A stretch of 64,000 nt of DNA. Origin: Bog-159 sp963738345 (GTDB lineage: Bacteria; Acidobacteriota; Terriglobia; Bryobacterales; Bryobacteraceae). How positions within the stretch are numbered: position 1 is the first letter of the stretch; each line of letters opens with the position of its first letter. The DNA lies in contig CAVTWI010000002.1 of the NCBI GenBank assembly GCA_963738345.1, positions 4,278,001 to 4,342,000 on the forward strand. The letters run 5' to 3'. The translations under genes and the position numbers were made by a program. Below are positions 45,217-55,441 of this stretch, one piece after another. The notes under the pieces are model-generated. The model had not been told where the DNA came from. It worked only from the letters and a program-made list of their open reading frames with translations, and did not search any database.

Positions 45217-46272
45217 ATGACTTTGAACGACGCATTTGAGGGGCAATCGCCCAGGACATCGCAACTCATGCAGAAGGGCTTGTTCGCGGTGGCCTTGACC
45301 GCCAGCCTGCTGTTGGCGTTTCGGTATCACAGCATGGTCATGCTGGCGAGCGCCTTGCTGATCGCCACGGTGGTGGTGCCCACAGCTCTGGTGCTGGTGG
45401 GGCGCATGCGGGTAAAGGTGCAGCAACAGGAGACCGAAGACATGCTGATGATGCACACCCGGACATATCTGCAGAACGTGGAGCCCGCGCGGATACCCGC
45501 AAAGACGCCCAAGCTGGAGACCGATATTGAACTGCTGGCGCGCGCCATCGATGGGCGAAAGCTGCCGACACAGAGCTTCCGGGATTTCCCGGCCACCCCT
45601 GCGCCGCTGCCCGATGGTGAGCCCGTGGTCTTCGATGCTTTGCCGCGACGCTATGCGGTGCGGAGCCTCTACGAACGGCGTTTCGCGGATCTGGCCAGCA
45701 CGCTGCCCAGGCCGTCTTCCCTGCCCCTGAGCGAACTGATGCCGGTCCCCGTGACGCAGGAGTTCGGATCGTCAACGGCGGGCCCGGGCGGCTTAAAACT
45801 GGAATACTCGAACGCAGCGCTCGACGAAATTCGCATTCGCGCGGCCGAGGGGTATCAGCGCATGCGGCATGGCGGGGTGGAGGTGGGTGGCGTGCTCTAC
45901 GGCTCGCGCCGGGATGGCGTGCTGCGCATTTCGGCGGTGCGGCCGATTGAGTGCGAGTACTCGAACGGTCCGCGGTTCATGCTATCGAAGAAGGACGAAG
46001 CGGCACTGGCCGAGTTATTGGTTACGGCGGACCACGATCCTGCCCTGGCGGGATTGGAGCCGGCCGGCTACTATCACTCGCACACTCGCGAAGGGATCTC
46101 GATGTCGCCGGCGGACGTGCAGCTTTTCGACCGATTCTTTCCGAAGCCATGGCAGGTTGCGCTGGTGGTGCGGCCCGCCAACTTGGCGCCGACGCGAGCC
46201 GGGTTCTTCTTCCGTGATGCGCGGGGGGGGATGAGGACCGAGTCCAGCGGGGAAGAGTTCCAACTAGGCTAG
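45217..46272 (+). CDS. Membrane-anchored JAMM (JAB1/MPN) metalloprotease-like protein
   Basis: 351 residues. Two N-terminal TM helices (about 20-36 and 42-64), a linker, then a JAB/MPN domain with the complete zinc site: E222 (VEVGGVLYG), H287-x-H289 and S297/D300 in HSHTREGISMSPAD, that is E...HxHx7Sx2D. It is therefore likely an active metallopeptidase whose domain is held at the membrane on its cytoplasmic side. Bacterial JAMM proteases cut C-terminal tails of small carrier or ubiquitin-like proteins; no such substrate gene is in the window. It lies 39 bases before proS. An eight-G run at 46223-46230 keeps the frame. Confidence 0.85.
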   Translation: MTLNDAFEGQSPRTSQLMQKGLFAVALTASLLLAFRYHSMVMLASALLIATVVVPTALVLVGRMRVKVQQQETEDMLMMHTRTYLQNVEPARIPAKTPKLETDIELLARAIDGRKLPTQSFRDFPATPAPLPDGEPVVFDALPRRYAVRSLYERRFADLASTLPRPSSLPLSELMPVPVTQEFGSSTAGPGGLKLEYSNAALDEIRIRAAEGYQRMRHGGVEVGGVLYGSRRDGVLRISAVRPIECEYSNGPRFMLSKKDEAALAELLVTADHDPALAGLEPAGYYHSHTREGISMSPADVQLFDRFFPKPWQVALVVRPANLAPTRAGFFFRDARGGMRTESSGEEFQLG

Positions 46273-46311
46273 GCTGCACAGCGGGAATCTGCCAAACTAG
46301 AGGATTACGAT

Positions 46312-47754
46312 ATGGCAGAATCCCCGATCACTTCACGAGAAAAAGACTTCGCCGCGTGGTACCAGGACGTGGTCCTGACGGGCGACATGGCCGAACCGGC
46401 CGAGATCGTCAAAGGCTGTATGGTCATCAAGCCCAACGGTTATGCCGTTTGGGAAAACCTGCAGCGGGAACTCGACACCCGTTTCAAAGCTACCGGTCAT
46501 CAGAACATTTATCTTCCGTTATTGATCCCGCAAAGCTTCCTCGAAAAGGAGGCGGAACACGTGGAAGGCTTCGCGCCGGAACTGGCTGTGGTCACCATCG
46601 CGGGCGGGAAAAAGCTGGAAGAACCCTATGTGATCCGGCCGACGTCGGAGACCATTGTCGGGCACTTCTTCGCCAAGTGGATCCAGAGCTACCGCGATCT
46701 GCCGGTGCTGGTGAATCAGTGGGCTAACATCATCCGCTGGGAACTGCGGACACGCATGTTCCTGCGCACCACTGAGTTCCTCTGGCAGGAGGGGCACACG
46801 GCGCATGCCAACCACGCGGAAGCGCTGGAGGAAGTCTTCCGGATGGTGGACATCTATGCCGAGGTGGCCGAGGATGTGATGGCCATGCCGGTGATCAAGG
46901 GCGCCAAGACGCAGTCGGAGAAGTTTGCGGGCGCGCTGCGATCTTATTCCATCGAAGCTATGATGCAAAACGGCCTGGCGTTGCAGGCTGGGACCAGCCA
47001 CGACCTCGGGCAGAACTTCGGGAAGGCGTTCAACGTGCAGTTCCAGACCAAGGAGGGCAAGCTGGACTATGTCTGGCAGACCAGTTGGGGCGTGAGTACG
47101 CGTCTGATCGGCGGGTTAATCATGACACACTCCGACGATAAGGGCCTGGTGCTACCGCCCAAGGTTGCGCCGCGCAAAGCGGTGCTGGTGCCCATTTTCC
47201 GCAAGGACGAAGAGCGGGCACAGGTGATGGAAACGGCTACGCGGTTGGCGGCCGAACTGGGGGCGCATGTGGACGCGCGCGAAGGGATGACGCCGGGAGC
47301 GAAATTCTTCCACTGGGAGCGTCGCGGCGTGCCGGTGGTCTTCGAACTGGGGCCGCGCGATGTGGCTAGCGGCAACATCGTGATTAAGCGCCGGGATACG
47401 GGGTCGAAGGAAGTGATCCCGCAGACTGCGGCGGTTGGGAAACTGGCAGCGACGCTCGAGGCCATGCAGAAGGATCTTTTTGCCAAGGCCAAGCAGCGCT
47501 TGAAAGACAATACGGTGCTGGCGAATTCGATCGAAGAGGTGCAGGATATTTTGAACGATGTCACGGCCGAAAGAGGTGGCGGCAAGTTCGTGATGGCGCA
47601 TCTGGCGGACGATCCGGCCGGGGACGCGAGAGTCAAAGAGTTCAAAGCTACTGTAAGAAATATACCCGCGGTGGACGAGTACGACGGTCCGGGGAAGTGT
47701 ATCGTAACGGGCGTTCCGGTAGACCGTCGCGTGGTGATTGCAAAAGCGTATTAG
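46312..47754 (+). CDS. proS: Prolyl-tRNA synthetase, archaeal/eukaryal-type (ProS type 3)
   Basis: 480 residues. Class II motifs 1-3 are present (MVIKPNGYAVWENLQRELD; RTRMFLRTTEFLWQEGHTAH; and a late motif 3), followed by an anticodon-binding domain and a C-terminal zinc-type tail ending IAKAY. The short length and the opening (PITSREKDFAAWYQDVVLTGDMAE) fit the archaeal-like form that lacks the editing insertion of the bacterial-type enzyme. It attaches proline to tRNA-Pro in the cytoplasm. This form occurs in several bacterial phyla. Confidence 0.93.
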   Translation: MAESPITSREKDFAAWYQDVVLTGDMAEPAEIVKGCMVIKPNGYAVWENLQRELDTRFKATGHQNIYLPLLIPQSFLEKEAEHVEGFAPELAVVTIAGGKKLEEPYVIRPTSETIVGHFFAKWIQSYRDLPVLVNQWANIIRWELRTRMFLRTTEFLWQEGHTAHANHAEALEEVFRMVDIYAEVAEDVMAMPVIKGAKTQSEKFAGALRSYSIEAMMQNGLALQAGTSHDLGQNFGKAFNVQFQTKEGKLDYVWQTSWGVSTRLIGGLIMTHSDDKGLVLPPKVAPRKAVLVPIFRKDEERAQVMETATRLAAELGAHVDAREGMTPGAKFFHWERRGVPVVFELGPRDVASGNIVIKRRDTGSKEVIPQTAAVGKLAATLEAMQKDLFAKAKQRLKDNTVLANSIEEVQDILNDVTAERGGGKFVMAHLADDPAGDARVKEFKATVRNIPAVDEYDGPGKCIVTGVPVDRRVVIAKAY

Positions 47755-47797
47755 TGGACGCTTGCTTACGCGCGCGGCTCGGTTTGCGCGGCTCGGA

Positions 47798-50700
47798 TTA
47801 CGGGTTCAAAGTGATCGAAGTGGGCGTGCTGGTAGTGCCCAAGGTGGCCGTGATGGTAGCCGTCTCACTCGCGGTAACGGCGCCCGCCGTTGCGGTGAAC
47901 GAAACCGAGGTCGAACCCGCGGGGATCGATACGCTGGACGGCACTGTCAGTTGGCTTACGCTGCTCGACAGGTTAATGGTGGTGGCCGCGTTAATTACGG
48001 CTACCGCCAGGATGACCGTGCACGTAGATGTCCCATTGGAATTCAATGTAGTCGGGCTACAGGACATCGAAGACAAGAGCGGCGTCGCGTACACCGGAAT
48101 GGTGACCAGGTTACTCCGGAAAGTATTCTGCGCAATGTAGAGTTCGGCCTGACGGTCGGTGCCTAAGGCCGAAGACAACTGCAGGTAGATCTGGTAAATT
48201 CCAATCATGCCGGGAGCCAACTCGGCGCGCAGCACGTTGGCCGTGGTGCTGGTACCCTGTGACGTCACCTGCGAGGAGACGAAACTCTGGGGAAAGTTCC
48301 CGACAGGACCGTTGTAAGGCTGGCCGGACAAGAGGTACTGATCGATCAGCGGAGTCAAGGATGGCACGCCCAAGCCGGTAGCGTAGATGATGATGGTCTC
48401 GCCAGCGGTAGCGGGGTTATTCGCGGTTACGGGGGTGCCGGCGGTGCTAGCGCAGCACAACAGGGCGCCTACCCCTGGGCTGGGGGGGGCGGGTCCGATG
48501 GCGGTCAACAGGAGGGTCGCTCCGGTATTGACAACCACCGAAAACGGGATATCGTTGCCGGCGGCCCCTGGGACCTTGGCCTGCAAAAGAATACGGGTAA
48601 ACTCGCTTGAGGCGGTCGCGGTTACCTGCGGATCGTCAGCTAATAGCGCGATGAAGGCTTGCTGGATAGTTGCCAGATCGTCACTGGGCTGCACGTAGTA
48701 GTTATAAGTGCGACCACCGGTGCACCCGGTCGGAAGGGTAGCCGTAGCTGTAAGTCCCGTAGTGGAACCAATGCAAATGGATCCTATGTTACCGGCTTTG
48801 ATGGTGCCGTCGACGGAGATGACGCCGGTGGCATAGTTAGACGAATGGTAAGCATAGGCCGGGCGTGGATCGTTACCGGATGCCGCGAAGATGCCGGGAT
48901 TGGCGCTCACGAGGCTGATGGCTATGGTGTTGGTGGCGACGACTGATCCGTCGGCACGCTGGATGCGAACCCAGGCATTAGCAGTGCCGGTACTTGCAAA
49001 CCCAAAGTTAAAAGGCACTTGAGCATTGATTTGGGTCGGCGAGACGAAAAGTAAGGGCGACTGTACGCCATTGAAATAAACCGAGACGCCGCCGAGGGTA
49101 AGAGGCAATTGGGTATCGAGCGAAGCGGAAGCGTTCTGTTCGCTCAAGTTACTTCCGAGAAACGAAACCAGTGTGCCCGGCGCTATGGAAGCCGCGCTAC
49201 CTCCGCCGAAGAGGTTGCCGCTCTCCACGACAGCTGTAATCTCGGCGTTGGTCGAGATGCTGGTTGCCACGGTGACGTTGTCGCCAACGACGCCCGGAAG
49301 TTTAGCAGTCAACACTACTTCGTGAGCCAGACTGTCGGCGGTAGCTATCACATTGGGATCGCCAGCGCCGGCATTGATTAAGGCTACTAAGCCGTCCACG
49401 ATGGCTTCAAAGGTATCGCCACTTTGAATCGTGTAGGTGTAAGGGATCGTGGTGGTGGAAGTGGCTACGCCGATGGTGATGGTAACTTTGTCGCCCGATT
49501 TAATGGTGCCGCCGATGGTCACCGGATCCACGGCGTAAATGATCAAGCTGGCGGCGTTCAATACTCCGTTGTAGGGCAGATCCTGTTCGGCCTTGGTATA
49601 AACCAGGATGCGCTGGTTATAGGTATCGGATACAAACAAGTTACTATTGACAGGATCATATGCCAGCGAAAGCGGCGCATTCATAGTGTCGGCGCCGTTA
49701 GTGGGGGCGTCAGTGACAAAGTCAGTCTGTCCGAGCACAAGGTCGGCTGCCGCCTTGTCTGCTGTGGGGATTGTTTTGTACACCAGAACGCGGTCGTTAC
49801 CGCCATCGGCGACGTATAAGCTGACGCCATCGGAAAGTGCAAACCGGGGAAAGCTCAACGTGTATTCACAAAGGCTGGGATAGACGGGGTTGTTGTTAGC
49901 GTCAACACCGCTGGAAGTCTGGCAAAGGGCTGGCACTTCCTTGGTCGTCACGCCTGTGGTGGTGCCGGTAATATTGACGGTCGTAAATGCGTTATTCGGA
50001 GTGCCCTGGGTCATATCGGGCTGACCGATTTCCACGTCTGCGGCCTGTTGGTTGGTGGTAGGCAGCTTATTCCAGATCAGGATGCGGTTATAGCCGAGGT
50101 CGGTGACGAACAGGTGGTTACCGTCGGAAGTAACGGCCACCGGGGTGAGCATATTGTTGGCAGCCGCGCTGGTGTTCTGGTTGGCGATATTTACCTGGAC
50201 CCAGGTGGTCATATTCGGTTGGCCCAGAACGACGTCGGCGGATGCGCCGTTAGCAGTCGGGATGGAATTGAAGATCAGAACGCGATCATTCTGAGTGTCT
50301 GCGATATAGAGCTTGCCGTTTTGGATCCAGACGCCCTGAGGACCGCGGAGTGAGGAAGCGGTGGGAGTGTCACCAGGGAAGGTGGCAGTGGTGAAACTGG
50401 ACTGGCCAACTACGACGTCGGGGGGCTGATTCATATTTACGGGTATGGAGTTCCAGATCAGGACCCGATTGTTGAGGCTGTCGGCTACGGCCAGGTGGGT
50501 ACCGTCGGTGGCAACCGAGGTAGGTTGACGCATGCCGGTTGCGATGGGGGTTTGCGGCGAAGTGGCCAGGCAGACGGGAGTGGTCGGGGTGGGAGTCTGG
50601 TTCACGCTGGGAGGTGGAGTGACACAGGGAGCCGGCAGGGTGCTGACGTAATCGGGCTGGCCGAGCACTAGGTTGGCGGTTCCGAGGCACACAGGGCAGA

Positions 50701-51010
50701 GCGTGTTATAAGCCAGAGCGGCGTTGGGGGCCGGCAGTTGGCTCGAGATATTTTTGTAGAGCAGTACGCGGTTATTCACCGGCGCGGCGCCCACCATATT
50801 GGAGTCAACTACGAAAAGCGTATCGTTGAAGAACGCTAGGCCACTGGCCCCGCCAAGAATCGTTTGGCTGGCGCTATCGAGTTCAGCGTCGAATTCCGGC
50901 TGGCCGATCACCAATCGCGCGGATTGACCGGTGGCGAAGCTGACAGAGCTCTGCGCAAAACCGGTAATGGCCGTGGAGAGTATAAGAAGAACAGTAATGA
51001 CACACTTCAT
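47798..51010 (-). CDS. Large NHL-repeat secreted protein with TIGR03437-type domain
   Basis: About 1070 residues from ATG 51010 (MKCVITVLLILSTAITGFAQ, signal peptide). The first half has NHL-type beta-propeller blades (GPQGVWIQNGKLYIADTQNDRVLIFNS and others). The middle has the acidobacterial TIGR03437 signature APGTLVSFLGSNLSEQ...VSVYFNGVQSPLLFVSPTQINAQVPF. The C-terminus is an Ig-like domain (SCSPTTLNSNGTSTCTV). It is probably extracellular and a structural or adhesive protein. An eight-G run at 48482-48489 keeps the frame. It is divergent from the rhodanese gene. Function is unknown. Confidence 0.85.
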   Translation of the reverse strand: MKCVITVLLILSTAITGFAQSSVSFATGQSARLVIGQPEFDAELDSASQTILGGASGLAFFNDTLFVVDSNMVGAAPVNNRVLLYKNISSQLPAPNAALAYNTLCPVCLGTANLVLGQPDYVSTLPAPCVTPPPSVNQTPTPTTPVCLATSPQTPIATGMRQPTSVATDGTHLAVADSLNNRVLIWNSIPVNMNQPPDVVVGQSSFTTATFPGDTPTASSLRGPQGVWIQNGKLYIADTQNDRVLIFNSIPTANGASADVVLGQPNMTTWVQVNIANQNTSAAANNMLTPVAVTSDGNHLFVTDLGYNRILIWNKLPTTNQQAADVEIGQPDMTQGTPNNAFTTVNITGTTTGVTTKEVPALCQTSSGVDANNNPVYPSLCEYTLSFPRFALSDGVSLYVADGGNDRVLVYKTIPTADKAAADLVLGQTDFVTDAPTNGADTMNAPLSLAYDPVNSNLFVSDTYNQRILVYTKAEQDLPYNGVLNAASLIIYAVDPVTIGGTIKSGDKVTITIGVATSTTTIPYTYTIQSGDTFEAIVDGLVALINAGAGDPNVIATADSLAHEVVLTAKLPGVVGDNVTVATSISTNAEITAVVESGNLFGGGSAASIAPGTLVSFLGSNLSEQNASASLDTQLPLTLGGVSVYFNGVQSPLLFVSPTQINAQVPFNFGFASTGTANAWVRIQRADGSVVATNTIAISLVSANPGIFAASGNDPRPAYAYHSSNYATGVISVDGTIKAGNIGSICIGSTTGLTATATLPTGCTGGRTYNYYVQPSDDLATIQQAFIALLADDPQVTATASSEFTRILLQAKVPGAAGNDIPFSVVVNTGATLLLTAIGPAPPSPGVGALLCCASTAGTPVTANNPATAGETIIIYATGLGVPSLTPLIDQYLLSGQPYNGPVGNFPQSFVSSQVTSQGTSTTANVLRAELAPGMIGIYQIYLQLSSALGTDRQAELYIAQNTFRSNLVTIPVYATPLLSSMSCSPTTLNSNGTSTCTVILAVAVINAATTINLSSSVSQLTVPSSVSIPAGSTSVSFTATAGAVTASETATITATLGTTSTPTSITLNP

Positions 51011-51054
51011 GTTTGTTAATTTAGAACGCGGCGTCACTTGGTTGATACCCGACA

Positions 51055-51060
51055 ATTATA
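51055..51060 (-). promoter_or_regulatory. Consensus -10 box upstream of the NHL protein gene
   Basis: On the minus strand TATAAT stands 45 bases before the ATG at 51010. The -35 region (about 18 bases further, CCGCCC) is weak, so this may be an extended or activator-dependent promoter. Confidence 0.4.
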
Positions 51061-51195
51061 GCAAGCCTTAGAGACGAGGGCGGGATGCCTGAAGGTTTCA
51101 AGTTTACAGCGGGCGGGCCAGTCACAACCGGGCCGAATCGGCACACGGTTGCGCGTGGGGGGCGGGACGCGATATGTGTGGTTTCGCGGAGGAAG

Positions 51196-51525
51196 ATGGC
51201 GGCAATGGAGATCGATCCAAGCGAGGTAAAGAGACGGCTGGATGCGGGTGAAGCGATCCGAATGGTGGACGTGCGCGAACCGTTCGAACACGAGCAGGCT
51301 CATATTGACGGAGCGGAGCTAATTCCAATGCGCAACGTGCCGCAAGCTCTGGAAGCCCTGCGCGAGGGCGCGGGACAGTTGGTAATTTTCTGTCACCATG
51401 GCATGCGCAGTTTGCAGGTGACCGATTGGCTGCGAGGGCAGGGTTTGGCAGATTGCCTGAGCATGGCGGGCGGGATCGACCGATGGAGCCTGGAGATCGA
51501 TCCGGCAGTTCCGCGGTACTACTGA
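51196..51525 (+). CDS. Rhodanese-like sulfurtransferase
   Basis: 109 residues from ATG 51196 (MAAMEIDPSEVKRRLDAGEAIRMVDVREPFEHE), behind a GGAGGAAG ribosome site. The active-site loop is FCHHGMRS with Cys66; the CHHGxR form is typical of single-domain rhodaneses in sulfur transfer or redox handling. The longer upstream frame adds no domain. No sulfur-metabolism genes lie beside it. Confidence 0.88.
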   Translation: MAAMEIDPSEVKRRLDAGEAIRMVDVREPFEHEQAHIDGAELIPMRNVPQALEALREGAGQLVIFCHHGMRSLQVTDWLRGQGLADCLSMAGGIDRWSLEIDPAVPRYY

Positions 51526-51809
51526 AGGTTCTTTTCATACCCCTCAAAAATTGGGTTCGTTCGGCAACTTATTGTATTTGCGGTAGTTCTTCGGGTGTTT
51601 TTGGTAGACGACAGGATGTTCAATGCGTTATCTCCCGCTTCAATCGTAGCGGGCGGTGTTGGCTGGGGAGGGGCGATTCCGCGCAAGTGGCTGAGGGGGC
51701 TGGGGAGAAAAAGCGCGTGGAACTGTGAACGACTCGCAGAATTCACGAAGGTCGCTTGCTCTACTGCGCGCAGCTCGGGAACTTACCGAGCCGCGCGCGG
51801 AAGGCGGGA
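51526..51809. other. Intergenic stretch between the rhodanese and gap genes
   Basis: About 284 bases with no gene I can support. An open minus-strand frame (51519-51746) has no family-like sequence. It contains several G-rich runs but no clear hairpin terminator. Confidence 0.4.
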
Positions 51810-52817
<1,008 letters not shown>

Positions 52818-52855
52818 TTCTTCTCCTAAAGTTTAAGTGTGTCTTGTTACATTAA

Positions 52856-52885
52856 AGGATATCAGGAGGACACTATCCGGTGCAA
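52856..52885 (-). promoter_or_regulatory. Sigma-70-type promoter for gap
   Basis: TTGCAC and TATCCT on the minus strand, spaced 18 bases, about 40 bases before the gap ATG at 52817. Match to consensus is moderate. Confidence 0.4.
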
Positions 52886-52928
52886 CCCGATAAAAAGAGA
52901 GGGGGCTCTTAATTAGTCGTGGGATGGT

Positions 52929-53715
52929 CTAGCGGGCGACTTCAGTGCCCAGACCGGCGTACTCTTCTTTGACTTTAATCACCTTGCTGCCATTAAATGT
53001 TACAAACGTGATTTTGCCGGGGGGCTGTCCGAAAACCCAGTCTTCGAGTTCGATGCCATCCTTCACTTCGCGCGATTTATGCGCAGGATGGCCCAGGGCC
53101 ATCACACCTGGTCGCGATCCATGCCCTCGAGCACCTTCTTGTCGTTGATGGCAGTCTGAACTTCGGGCGGCAAGACTTCGGCGTAGAGTTCGGTGGCGCT
53201 GCGTTTTTCAAAATCCAGAACGGGCGCCAGCATCTTCTTAACTTCGGCGGCTTTCATGGGCTCGAGGGGCTTGTGGAAAAGGATTTCGATAGTAGTGCCT
53301 CCGGGCGCGTCCGAGTTACCTTTGCCGAGTGGGGTCATGTTGCCGCCGCCGCCCATGCCGCCGCCGATCTGCGCACTGTCGTACCACTTGCGGCCGCCAT
53401 TGAAGCCGCCGTTAATTTGCAGGACGAGTTTGTCAGGTTCGATCAGGACCCTAGTGATATGCACCAGGTCGCCCACGCGGCCCGCCGGGCCGTATTCGTG
53501 CGCAGGCGGCCTCCCATTGTTTCTTGTCGAAGGTTCCGGTCGGCTTCGAAAGGCAGAGGCTTCTTGGCGCGGGGCAGCAATTGCTTAACGGTGGCATACT
53601 CCGCCAGCAGGCCGCGCACCAGTTCGATGCGATCCTGCTCAGTGAGCTTTTCGGTCGCGCGGACCACGGGCAGCGCGATCAGGAGGGCGGCGAAGATAGC
53701 TGTCCAGGTACGCAT
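52929..53715 (-). pseudogene. Secreted protein of unknown function, broken in three frames
   Basis: Starts at ATG 53715 (MRTWTAIFAALLIALPVVRA signal peptide; then KLTEQDRIELVRGLLAEYATVKQLLP). A second segment (GDLVHITRVLIEPDKLVLQINGGFNGGRKWYDSAQIGGG... to DRDQV) is in another frame, and a third (VMALGHPAHKSREVKDGIELEDWVFGQPPGKITFVTF) ends with the stop at 52929. The joins lie near 53500-53540 and at 53105. About 250 residues when joined. The Gly-rich GGGMGGGGNM stretch lies in the middle. Family unrecognised. The 5' end overlaps the CPBP gene by about 37 bases. Confidence 0.65.
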
Positions 53716-54587
53716 GTTACGTCACCCACGGGCGGATCGAGAAGGGCCAGCGATTGCCGCCGGATGGGCGCTTTCCACAAGTAGACGAAAAGCACCAGCA
53801 GCACGACCGAGGTCAGGATGCTGGCTTCCGGGCCGTAGTCGCCGCCACTCCAAAGCGTCCCGGCGGACCACCGCATGGTGAATCCCGTCAGTCTCATTGT
53901 AAGCCCGCTGACGTTGACGCCAAAAAGGGGAAGTGTGAAGTTCCAGCCGAAGTGCAGACCGATAGGCAGCCAGATGTCGTGGCTGCGCAGAAAAGCATAG
54001 CCAAAGAGGATGCCGAAGCCGGCGGTATTGGCCAGGCCGAGCCAGGAGGCGTTGGGATTGCCACCGTGCAGAGCGGCGAAAATGACGCCGACGGGAAGGA
54101 TCGTGGTCCAGCCGCCAAGGGTACGGAGCAGGACTTGGAATCCGAACCCGCGAAAGAGCAATTCTTCACCAGCGGAACCGAACAGGAGCAGGGCCGTTAC
54201 GAAGAAGAAGGATGACAGGCTGGTTTGGCTGGTGGGATCGGCTTGGAGGCGAGCGGCGCGACATAGCAGTGGGCCGGCGAGAACCAAGGTGGCAGCACCG
54301 ACTCCGCCGAGACAGCCGAAACCGAGGTTCTGAAGCGCGGCTTTACCGCCTTGCAGGCCGATGGCAGCGATACCGCGTTGCAGGTATATCCGAAGGCATA
54401 AATTGTTGGCGACTACGGCTGCCAGCATGCCGGTGGTAGTAACCCCGACCATATATCCGCCGAGCCAGAACATGAGGGGGCCGAGGATAAGGGCGGTGAC
54501 GAAATAGAAGGAAATGTAGACGACGACTTTGACGAAGGTCTGGAGGACATCGGCGCGCAGGGGCATTACAGAAGACCCTGCGGCCAT
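53679..54587 (-). CDS. CPBP-family intramembrane metalloprotease
   Basis: 302 residues with about seven TM segments. The conserved motifs are E141-E142-x-x-x-R146 in GEELLFRGFGF, H174 in AALHGGNPN and H212/N216 in LHFGWNF. This is the CAAX protease/bacteriocin-processing (Abi) family; the biological substrate is unknown. The reading frame runs 37 bases into the downstream gene; the real stop may be the TGA at about 53720 if a base is missing here. It is otherwise intact. Confidence 0.85.
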   Translation of the reverse strand: MAAGSSVMPLRADVLQTFVKVVVYISFYFVTALILGPLMFWLGGYMVGVTTTGMLAAVVANNLCLRIYLQRGIAAIGLQGGKAALQNLGFGCLGGVGAATLVLAGPLLCRAARLQADPTSQTSLSSFFFVTALLLFGSAGEELLFRGFGFQVLLRTLGGWTTILPVGVIFAALHGGNPNASWLGLANTAGFGILFGYAFLRSHDIWLPIGLHFGWNFTLPLFGVNVSGLTMRLTGFTMRWSAGTLWSGGDYGPEASILTSVVLLVLFVYLWKAPIRRQSLALLDPPVGDVTCVPGQLSSPPS

Positions 54588-54711
54588 TGCCGGATGCAGG
54601 TTCGGATCGGTTTACTATCCCTTGCAACGCGCACCAACCGATGATAACGCTGTTCCTGCCGGTAGTGAGCAGGGTGGACGCTCCCTTAACGGTCGCGGCT
54701 CTGAGTGCGGT

Positions 54712-55008
54712 TTAGGCGCCGGCGGCTTGGGTTTTGCGGCTCTGGAAGCACTCCCGGCAAAACACGGGGCGTCCCTGCGTGGGCGGAACGGCACGGTGGT
54801 CTCGCGGCCGCATTGCGAGCAAGCGGTAGTGGTTTCCGTTTTGCCGGAGCCCGATGGTCCGGCCTGCCGTTTCACTTTGCAGGCCTTGCAGCGCTTGGGT
54901 TCGTTCTTGAAAGTTCTTGTCGTGGAAGAAGTGTTGTTCTCCCGCCGTAAAAACAAATTCAGCTCCGCAGTCCGAGCACTTAAGAATCCGATCCTGGAAC
55001 TCCGCCAT
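54712..55008 (-). CDS. Double zinc-ribbon protein with two compensating frame shifts
   Basis: 98 residues as an open frame (MAEFQDRILKCSDCGAEFVF...). Only the first pair C11/C14 and the last FCREC stay in frame. In the middle, another frame gives KRCKACKVKR and ACSQCGRETTVPF; joining these restores four CxxC pairs, as in a two-ribbon zinc protein. The needed changes are one extra T in TTT near 54911 and one missing C near 54790, which cancel out. So the protein as read is wrong in its middle though nothing stops the frame. Function unknown; zinc-ribbon adaptors often serve nucleic-acid or protein contacts. Confidence 0.75.
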   Translation of the reverse strand: MAEFQDRILKCSDCGAEFVFTAGEQHFFHDKNFQERTQALQGLQSETAGRTIGLRQNGNHYRLLAMRPRDHRAVPPTQGRPVFCRECFQSRKTQAAGA

Positions 55009-55042
55009 AACCCAACCTGGTTACCTCAAACGGGTTGTGGAA

Positions 55043-55069
55043 GCGGACAGGCAGCATCAGCCTGTCCGC
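55043..55069 (-). terminator. Strong hairpin downstream of rpsU
   Basis: GCGGACAGGC (55043-55052) and GCCTGTCCGC (55060-55069), a perfect 10-base stem with a 7-base loop, 7 bases after the rpsU stop. The T tract is short (TTCC), so it may be a weak or protective terminator. Confidence 0.6.
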
Positions 55070-55075
55070 CCGATG

Positions 55076-55273
55076 TTATTCGACTTCCCGGCGTGACTTT
55101 TTCCGGTTCCGCTTACGGGCCAGTGCCTGCTTCACCCGTTTCTTCTCTCCCGGCTTCAAGTAAAAGGAGTGTCGTTTGACCTCCTTGATGATGTCCTCTT
55201 GCTGGACTTTACGCTTGAAGCGCCGCAGAGCGTTTTCTAGCGTTTCACCATCTTGTAACTTTACTTCAGCCAA
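55076..55273 (-). CDS. rpsU: 30S ribosomal protein S21
   Basis: 65 residues (MAEVKLQDGETLENALRRFKRKVQQEDIIKEVKRHSFYLKPGEKKR), a near-exact S21 profile. It starts at a TTG at 55273 preceded by an AGGTG ribosome site 12 bases away. S21 sits near the 16S 3' end and assists initiation. It is divergent from glgC. Confidence 0.95.
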   Translation of the reverse strand: MAEVKLQDGETLENALRRFKRKVQQEDIIKEVKRHSFYLKPGEKKRVKQALARKRNRKKSRREVE

Positions 55274-55334
55274 TTAAAACTACACCTCGCAATCCGACCA
55301 AGATTTCCCGCGCTTGCGCAGAGAAGGTACTGAT

Positions 55335-55363
55335 ATCATTAAGTGGTTGGCGGATAAAGTCAA
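55335..55363 (-). promoter_or_regulatory. Sigma-70-type promoter for rpsU
   Basis: TTGACT at 55358-55363 and AATGAT (55335-55340) on the minus strand, spaced 17 bases, about 60 bases before the rpsU start. Confidence 0.45.
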
Positions 55364-55441
55364 GCCCAAACTGGCGAGCGAACACTCTACACCAGGGTGC
55401 TACTACACTCAACTACACTGTCTTTTCAATAGTTTACTGAT

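Noticed and set aside
51519..51746. Minus-strand 75-residue gene
   Set aside because: No start context or family; low-complexity Ser/Pro-rich frame.
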